The notes under the pieces were generated by a model that saw nothing but the letters and a program-made list of their open reading frames with translations, made no database searches and was not told where the DNA came from. Positions 57,104 through 64,000 of a stretch of 64,000 nucleotides of DNA are shown in pieces. The translations under genes were made by a program, and so were the position numbers. Source of the DNA: Pogona vitticeps (taxonomy: Eukaryota; Chordata; Lepidosauria; Squamata; Agamidae). Numbering within the stretch: position 1 is the first letter of the stretch; every line of letters starts with the position of its first letter. The stretch is from assembly GCF_051106095.1 (NCBI RefSeq), contig NC_135791.1, positions 8,094,001 through 8,158,000 on the forward strand, in the 5' to 3' direction.

Positions 57104-57554
57104 GTCTACAGGATACCCTCCTCTCTGCTCACTACAATTCGCAAAGTGAGAGAAAGAATTTCCTAGGTAGTAAGGCAACAGGTTGAACAATTCTGAGATC
57201 TATAACCCAAAAATGTCATTCTTTGAGATGCCAGTTTCTATCTCCATGTCCATAAATGCAGTTTCCAAGCTACGCAACTTGAAACAAGTCTAGTTATGAA
57301 AAGGCTTTTTTCAGAAATAGACATGGCCTATGTTTGTTTTGGTATTCAATTTACTTTGACATAGAATGTAAAATCTTTAGCAGTAAGAATGACTATGTAG
57401 GGAATATGCAATATCTGAAGAAATTTCAGGATGGGCAAACGTCTGGACATCTAGATTGCAAATGGACAGGGCTAGACTCCATTCATAGCCTAATCCTTTG
57501 ACCAAAGCAGTATCCGGGGAAGCCATTCCATAACTGTCTCTTGTTGCATACAGT

Positions 57555-58000
57555 ACTGTCATGTTGCTTTCAATTTACGGTGACCCTATGAATTAGAGAT
57601 CTCCAAAAGATACTATTGTCAACAGCCTTTCCTCAGCAATTGCAAAGTAAAGGCCATGGTGTCCTTTAGTTTTTCCATTTGTAATTTGGTCATCATCTTC
57701 TCCTGTTGCCTTCAACTTACTCCACCGTTATTGCCTATTCCAGTGAGTTATGTCTTCTCATGAAGTGCCCAAAGTACCATATGCTCAGCTTAATAATTTT
57801 TGTTTCTATGGAGAATCCCAGCTTGTTTTGATTTAGAACACGCTAACTTGTTTTTCCAGCAGTCTATAAAGCTGTCCTCCAACACATTTCAAATGAATCA
57901 TTTTAATGTCCCAGTTCCTGTACATAGTGCTTGAGAATATTATAGTGTAAATGATGTTCACTTTGGTCTCCATTACACATCTTTGCACTTGAGATCTCCC
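57555..58000 (-). mobile_element. Old RTE-type LINE remnant
   Basis: Phrases such as TTACGGTGACCCTATGAATT, GAAGTGCCCAAAGTACCATA and CTCCAACACATTTCAAATGA match a widespread ancient RTE relative of BovB whose text I recall from other vertebrate genomes. The copy is heavily mutated with no open frame. It is much older than the BovB copies. Confidence 0.55.
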
Positions 58001-59523
58001 AAACAAATTATAAAATTGCACCACAGAGGCAATGAAACATGTTTGTAGGGACAAAAAAACCCAGCTGTGCTTCTTTGAATCAGGTAAAGGCATCTTCACT
58101 GTTAAATAACCCATCAGATCACTTAGTTGACTTCAGTCTGGCAACTGGTCTCAAACAACAAGCAGAGAAACATCTGTTTTCACAAGTAGGAGTTAATGCT
58201 TTAAACCAAGAACAGAAATTATGTTCTGGAGCTTTTCATAGTTACTTACACTCCAAATAAACACTATGATCTTATTGACCAAATGATTCTAATTTCTTAT
58301 TCAAAGTCTTAAAGCTATTCGAGATGTCACTTTGTCCAAGATTCATGAAAACAGCCTGAAATCAAAGTACATTAGTATGCTTGTTTATTGTTATTATTAA
58401 ACAAATGGAAAATTGCATAAAAAGAGGCGTGTGTATGAGAGATAGAAAGAGAGAAAAAAGCCATTGCTGGATGACTTAATGAAAAAATAGCCACATATTA
58501 GAGGCAGATTAGTAAGTCGACTGTTTGGCTTTCTGATTACTTCAGATCACTCACAGCAGTCTGCCAGGTGAGACAGAGTGAGAGAGGTTTCTCAGCTGAC
58601 AAGAAGCTTAAGAAAAAGGAAAAAAAATATTCAGGTAGTAAAATGTTTTGATAACGCATCAAAATCTGAGGTGACTGTTTTACGTTAATTTAAACCCTGA
58701 TTTGAATTCCAGTGTGCTTTTGGATTTTTAAGGCTGGTGATTACTCTGCAGGCTTTCCACGTAATTATAGGATAGCTAAGCAAGCTGGAAATTTAGCAGA
58801 CTCAGCTGTATACAAACCTCTTGGTGCTGAGGGCTGGTCTTTCTCACATCTCAGCCATTAATGAGGGTCTGACAGTTTAATTTAAAAAAAACTCCAAATA
58901 AAAAACTTTCCAAGTAAACCACCCTTACAGATCTTTTTTAAAATCTACCTTGCTTGGGTGGGTTTCTGCTGCCAATAGAAATAACAGACCACCACATGAG
59001 AATTCCACTTGCTACAAGCTGAGCATCCAGGAGTGAATATCTGCTCTCCGTCTTTGCTTTTTGCAGCCCGTGTCAATACTACAACCTAGTTTCATCTTTA
59101 TAATTCCTTTACTCATGAAACAAATCCAAATATCTATGAACAGCAACATTACAAACAGTAAAGGAAAAAAAAATGAAAAACATCTACAGCCACTTCTAAT
59201 ACTGTTGCCCAAAATACCAAAATATCCTGTCTCATGGACAATCACACACACCATAAATCACTTTGAAGGCAGAAAATAAAGTCTGTGTTTTTAGATAAAT
59301 TCTGTTCTTTTTTAGGAAACAGGTTTGGGGTGGGAAGGCTTAGCAACTTTGGGGCAGATCTCCTCAGAAAGCTGATATTGCTGCACCGTTAAAACAAATG
59401 CTTCTCCACAAAGCATTAAAAAACACAATCCCACTGATGGCATGATGGAGATTCTGCAGCTTAAGAGGCAGGTTTGCGCACTTTCCATTTGGGCCATGTT
59501 CATCTCCCTGCCATTCCGAGGCT
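58001..59523. other. TAF12 3' flank / 3' UTR
   Basis: This lies downstream of the TAF12 stop codon on the minus strand. Part is probably 3' UTR. A minus-strand AATAAA (plus tttatt) lies near 58384, and others may exist. No repeat family or gene was recognised. Confidence 0.4.
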
Positions 59524-62500
59524 TTACTTCTTGGTTGTTTTGCGGATCAGTGCCATCCTCTGAAAACAAGACAGCGGGGGAAAAAGGAGGTCAGAGATAC
59601 GATCTTCCACTAAACTGCACTGAGAGTGTATTACTGGGATTTTAAAAGGTACCTTCAAAATGTCAACGACAAGCACCTTGAAGGCCCAAATCTTTGTAAG
59701 TGTAATCCAACTGATGTGCTGGTCCGTGTCAAAAATTACGTTGGGTTCAATTTCAGTTAACAGTTAAATCAAGTCCTAATTCTACAATCCAATTTGATAT
59801 CATATAAATGATTTAAAATCAATAGCTAAATACCTACAGAATATTTATAAGCTCAGCTGCTTACATACATGCTTCTTGTCAGTTTAACGGTTCAGTGGGG
59901 GCTAGAATATGGATTTTACCAGTCGAACACTCTAACCACTACGCTACACTGGCTTTAATAATTTGCTTTAAGTCACCCAAAGAATCTTACAGGGCAGACC
60001 TATAAACTGTATAAACAATCTTGAACGTGCTCTACATCTCACATCATCCTGATGGTTTCACACTTGAGATCAGTGAAACAATCTTTTGGCAGGCCTTCCT
60101 TCTTTTTCACTATTACCCTGGTACATAATAGTGCAGTACAGTGGTGCCCCACATGACAATGATAATCCATTCCATGAAAAGCGCTGTTTAGCGAAATCAT
60201 CATCATGCAAAAACCCATTGGAATGCATTGAAACCCGTTTAATACGTTCCAATGGGGAAAATACCTCGTTGTTTTGTGAAGATTGCCCATAGGGCAGCCA
60301 TTTTGCGAGCGCCACTCAGCTGTTTTTAATCGCTGTCTTGCCAAAAAGGGACCAAAAACACCCGTTTTGCGAAGATCAAGCCACCAATCAGCTGTTTTAA
60401 ATCGTCATCTTGCAAATAAACGGTCTGTGAAGCATGGAACAAATTGTTGTTCAGCAAAATTCCCCCATAGAAATCACTGTTTTGCGAAGCAAAATGGCAG
60501 TTGCAAAACGTCATCGTCATGTGGATTCATCGTTTTGAGGGGTAATCGTCCTGCGAAGTACCACTGTACAAGTGATTTTAAACTTAACATATTACTCCCA
60601 TATTTCCCATTATTGTAGGGCATTGCAATGGCTGCTTATCAGGCCAAGGCCATATTTTAAAATCCTTGTCTTGACATTTAAAGCCCTATGTTCTTCCTGT
60701 CCTAATTATTTAGCCGAGCTAGTGTCATGGCATGTCCCTCTTAAGAGGACTCGGTCCACAGAATCTGGACTTTTGTTGGTCCCTTGGACTGAGGTGGCAA
60801 ATTCAAGGCTTTGAACATTTTTCCACTTGGCTCTAAAGCTGTGGAATTCTGAGTTTTGAAAACCTACCTGTTCAACTTGGAGCCATGGGTGTTGGGTGTA
60901 GGGAGAGGTTAGTGTCTGGTGTATTTTATTTAAACCTTTCAGTTAGTTTTTAGTACAGTAGTTGATTAATACTTTTTCATCACTGCTTATGTTGACAAGT
61001 TTTATATTAATGTACAAGTTCATACACACAGAGATATTAAGGTTGTGGTTCAATATGTTGCATGTTTGTATATTTTGTTGGAATGCACTCTGTGGCAGAG
61101 CACAATAAATATTATCTTGCACCTAAACAAAGAAGAGTAAAAAGCTAGCTAGAACGGTGTCAATTGAAATGTTTTATCACACTGAAGGCTTTCTGCAATA
61201 GACATCCTATTTTATCAGCTAGCCATCATAGCTGATCAAACCCCACTGGAAACCCCTGTCATGTAACAGTTTCTCTCTCCTATAATTCCATTTGCTGGAA
61301 TTGTATAAAACAATCACCCTGAATAGTGCACCACTCTCCTTAAGCAAGTCTGTTATGCTGAAGAAAAAGACTATACCTGTTTGTGAGCTTCTGTAGTGCA
61401 GGCTTTTTTATATGGCCTGATTTCTTCAGAACCAAAACCTGGGATCCACATATTCCATTGACGCTCTATAACCGAGAACAAAGTGTGGACAGGAGAAAGA
61501 GATGAGAATGAATCAAACAGAAAAGAAATGTAATAAGCAACCCCAGTAGTTCACTCTCTCTACTGCTTAAGGATACCTCTATTACCCAATGGTCAAGTGA
61601 GTTGCAGAAAAAGATATTTAAGTTAGGTCTTTCAGTAGAAGATGTGTATAGTTATGAGTACCTGAAGGTTAAATCCCTTGTGGTTCTGAGATTAATAGAT
61701 TTGGACCTACAGCACTTAAGAACTGTAGTCTTGCTGGTCTGCGACCGTAATAAAGAATGATGATGAAATAAGCAGCAAATAGATGACAAACACTTTATGA
61801 TGCCTAGTTTATAAGAGACTAAAACAGTGGTTCACGACCTTGAGTTCCCAGATGTTCCTGGACTACAATTCCAGAAATCCTGGCCAGAACAGCCAGTGAT
61901 AAAGGCTTCTGGGAGTTTTAGTACAAGAACATCTGGGGACCCGTGGGTGGAAACTACTGAAAAGATCACGTTCTAGAAGAGAGTTTCCTTACATTTGGGG
62001 AGGAGGTGTAGCAGTGTTTAGTGGAGTTTTGCTTTTACATCAATGGTATGGAAGCTGTCTTTGTATGCCACTGTAAAACTGCTAATCCTATTATTCCTCC
62101 CAATGTGGGTTGAGGGAAAGGGCAGCTACAATTCCATTTCTGGATAGTCACAACTGCGCCCTACATAATACAAGGGGTAATTTCCAAATTGGCAGGAAGT
62201 TAACAGCTTAAAACCACCTGGTAGATCTGCAGACATGAAAGAATCACCATATTTATTTATTTATTGGACTTATATACCACCCCATAGCGCTACAAGTGCT
62301 CTCCAGGCGGTTTACAATGTTTAATTATACAGGCTACACATTGGCCCCCCCAGCAAGCTGGGTACTCATTTTACCGACCTCGGAAGGATAGAAGGCTGAG
62401 TCAACCTTGAGCCGGCTACCTGGGATTTGAACCCCAGGTCGTGAGCAGTTTTTTAGCTGCAGTATTGTACAGCGTTTTAACCACTGCGCCGGCTCTTATC

Positions 62501-63193
62501 AATATGACACTGGCAGGCGTGGAGAGCAAAAACGGTGAAGCTGCTGCTCTCCTTGTGCTTTGGACTTGAAGTCCCACATCCCCTTGAACTGTATTTGGAG
62601 GTCAAAGGTTTCCCACTCTTTTTGTACAACGGCCTTCATGAAGCAAACATGGTTCATGCACTGGAACTCACCAAGATGTAGCTGGACGTCTTTCACTTCC
62701 AAAGTATTGGCTTTGCGATGCCGTGCAAGCTGGCAGGCAGCTGTGACCACGCTTTCAATGAAATCATCTGCAATCTGCAGCAACATCTGCCAAGATATGG
62801 GAAACAAAAGCAACATTAGTGGAGCATTTCAGCATCAGATATAAACGTACAGTAACTGAAACAGTACTCGGTGTCAGAAGCTCTCACTGTTGAAACTAGT
62901 GAGGTACAAGTGAGACCAAGGAAATACATGGATTTCTTACTAACCACATTATACTGCTGATGCATCAGTGTATGGCCTCCTTGCATATTCCACAGAACAA
63001 ACTAGTAGCACAGTAGATTGTCAGTTCAGGTGAGTAGGGATAAATACCAAGGGACCCGATACTACTCAAGAGTCAAGAGTGAGCATATTTCTAGCTCATT
63101 TCACCAACCACTTACCTCCTCCACATCTTCATCCAACTGCTCATTTGGATCCACCTCTCTGACAAGTTCCTGCAGTTTCTTCTTGGTTAAGAT
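59524..63193 (-). CDS. TAF12: TAF12, TFIID/SAGA subunit, last four coding exons (partial)
   Basis: Minus-strand exons join in phase: 63193-63116 (78 nt, [20 protein letters not shown]), 62786-62672 (115 nt, [20 protein letters not shown] then [18 protein letters not shown]), 61465-61377 (89 nt, [20 protein letters not shown]) and 59559-59524 ([14 protein letters not shown] stop). The first two exons form the histone fold that pairs with TAF4 in TFIID and with its SAGA partner; the rest is the conserved C-terminal tail. From memory it is nearly identical to the human C-terminus. All sites are GT/AG. The N-terminal exons lie right of the window. Introns carry a tRNA SINE, hAT and mariner-like MITEs and a LINE remnant. 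Confidence 0.96.
59860..59957 (-). repeat. tRNA-derived SINE head
   Basis: On the minus strand the sequence begins AGCCAGTGTAGCGTAGTGGT, followed by TAGAGTGTTCGACTGG, matching a tRNA-like 5' region with an A-box (TAGCGTAGTGG). The B-box is not convincing, so it is a partial or decayed copy. It is in a TAF12 intron. Confidence 0.55.
60139..60566. mobile_element. Palindromic mariner-like MITE, 428 bp
   Basis: The ends are CAGTGGTGCCCCACATGACA and CGTCCTGCGAAGTACCACTG, flanked by TA on both sides (60137-60138, 60567-60568), as expected of Tc1/mariner. The interior repeats the phrase CGTTTTGCGAAG and related units on alternating strands. No transposase is present. Confidence 0.7.
60575..61130 (+). 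mobile_element. L2-like LINE 3' remnant
   Basis: The plus strand reads [20 protein letters not shown] and [20 protein letters not shown], the C-terminal pattern of L2/CR1-group proteins. A 3' tail with AATAAATATTATC ends near 61120. The frame is broken. Confidence 0.6.
61825..61959. mobile_element. hAT MITE
   Basis: It begins CAGTGGTTCACGACCTTGAG and ends with an inverted copy GGGTGGAAACTACTG. The middle has TGGACTACAATTCCAGAAAT. I could not read a convincing duplication around it. Confidence 0.65.
62250..62498 (-). repeat. tRNA-derived SINE
   Basis: On the minus strand it reads GCCGGCGCAGTGGTTAAAAC (A-box) and GGGGTTCAAATCCCAGG (B-box), then a body with GTCGGTAAAATGAGTACCCA and an (AAAT)n tail at 62250. 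This is a typical amniote tRNA SINE. It is in a TAF12 intron. Confidence 0.8.
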
Positions 63194-64000
63194 CTGGAAG
63201 CAGGAGAAGCGTGTTGACATGAGAACTAACATTAGTACAGTTGCAAAGGTTACATTATTCTAAGCTCTCCTCCTTAAGAAAACCAAAAGGTAAATGTTAT
63301 TTATGTCTCCAACAGAGAGGAGGCCACAGTACAGATGTGCTTTTACAAACTTAGAATGTTACGATATAGGCAAGGAGAAAATGACAATTTTATTACAAAT
63401 GATAATATTTACTACCTTAGTTATTTTGAGTAAGGGAACAGTATATACCCACACCCAGATTATTGTTCAAGAACAAAATATTTTCAGTAACAAAACTGTT
63501 GTATGACAGAAATATTAACAGTTCCAGAAAATATCATTTATATCTAATAATAAATTTACTCTTTAATTTTAATGCCGCCAGCATCAAGAATTAATATTTG
63601 CTATATTTATAATAAACATTACATTGAGACATCTTTAAATTAGCAAGCTAAGGTTTTGACAGGAACGAAACAGCACTTGGTGGTCCTGAAGATGCTTGTT
63701 CTTCAATTATTTTCTCTGTAATGTCTAACTGGCAATCTAAATACAATTTACTGGCAAATGTGTATACTGCCAAAGAGGTGAATGTTCTTCCATTTCATAT
63801 TTTCTAGTAAAATTCTGCCATCAGCTATTGGTGTAAAACATCTATGAACACTACAGCTTAATGCAATTTGCTGCTGGGATTTACATTCCCTGGACAAAAG
63901 ATGAGTAGAAAACACAGGGCAAAATCCTATTACACAATTATGGACATGCAACTCAAGGTTGCGCCAATGGAAGTGGGAGTGCCACTCCTTAAGCACTTCT
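63194..64000 (-). other. TAF12 intron, no further exon recognised
   Basis: This is upstream of the 63193-63116 exon on the transcript. It is AT-rich. I found no earlier TAF12 exon and no repeat that I could name. Confidence 0.5.

Noticed and set aside
57555-58114. Minus-strand 93-codon frame near 58000 as a small gene
   Set aside because: It overlaps an old RTE-type LINE remnant and has no conserved motif.
62400-62498. Possible tRNA gene
   Set aside because: A- and B-boxes are present but the cloverleaf is not kept, and the body and (AAAT)n tail mark a SINE.
1-64000. CRISPR array, operon or bacterial origin
   Set aside because: The window has introns, vertebrate genes and vertebrate retroelements throughout; no short spaced repeats of CRISPR type were seen.

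Overview
The window is vertebrate nuclear DNA, most likely from a squamate reptile (lizard or snake). Two things point there: an open, full-length BovB (RTE) LINE flanked by a target-site duplication, and a mix of CR1, L1, L2-like, Penelope-like, hAT and tRNA-SINE repeats. Between the repeats lie single-copy vertebrate genes. The species cannot be fixed from sequence alone.

Three host genes are recognised. GPATCH3 lies on the minus strand (coding exons 1-4 at 6342-1153; the rest lies left of the window). RAB42 lies on the plus strand (two coding exons, 45961-46181 and 54721-55144, split by an 8.5-kb repeat-filled intron). TAF12 lies on the minus strand (last four coding exons, 63193-59524; the 5' part lies right of the window). 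RAB42 and TAF12 converge tail to tail, with 55145-59523 between them.

From about 14 to 36 kb there is a minus-strand array of repeated exons that I cannot assign to any known gene. In the rightmost unit (31862-35556) nine exons, nearly all with canonical splice sites, join in one uninterrupted frame of 233 codons plus a stop. They encode a run of cysteines, an acidic serine-rich stretch, a Ser/Pro/Arg-rich stretch and an acidic C-terminal helix. Related exons recur at 14.4-15.0, 15.5-17.4, 17.5-18.6, 19.6-20.9 and 21.5-23.1 kb. This is the best candidate for an undescribed lineage-specific gene family.

The rest is layered mobile DNA. 6808-10025 is the full-length BovB. 24706-25756 is a BovB fragment holding a solo LTR. 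26.0-27.3 kb is CR1. 27.4-31.8 kb is an unclassified two-ORF LINE interrupted by an L1 piece. 36.2-42.1 kb is an L1 interrupted by a second unclassified LINE and by a hAT element. The RAB42 intron holds a short BovB copy that was itself entered by a Gmr1-type Ty3/gypsy element (48358-54019) with near-identical LTRs and integrase placed before reverse transcriptase. Two palindromic, hammerhead-like repeats lie in the same intron.

The genes do not form an operon or a shared pathway. GPATCH3, RAB42 and TAF12 are independent housekeeping or regulatory genes; the array and transposons fill the space between them.
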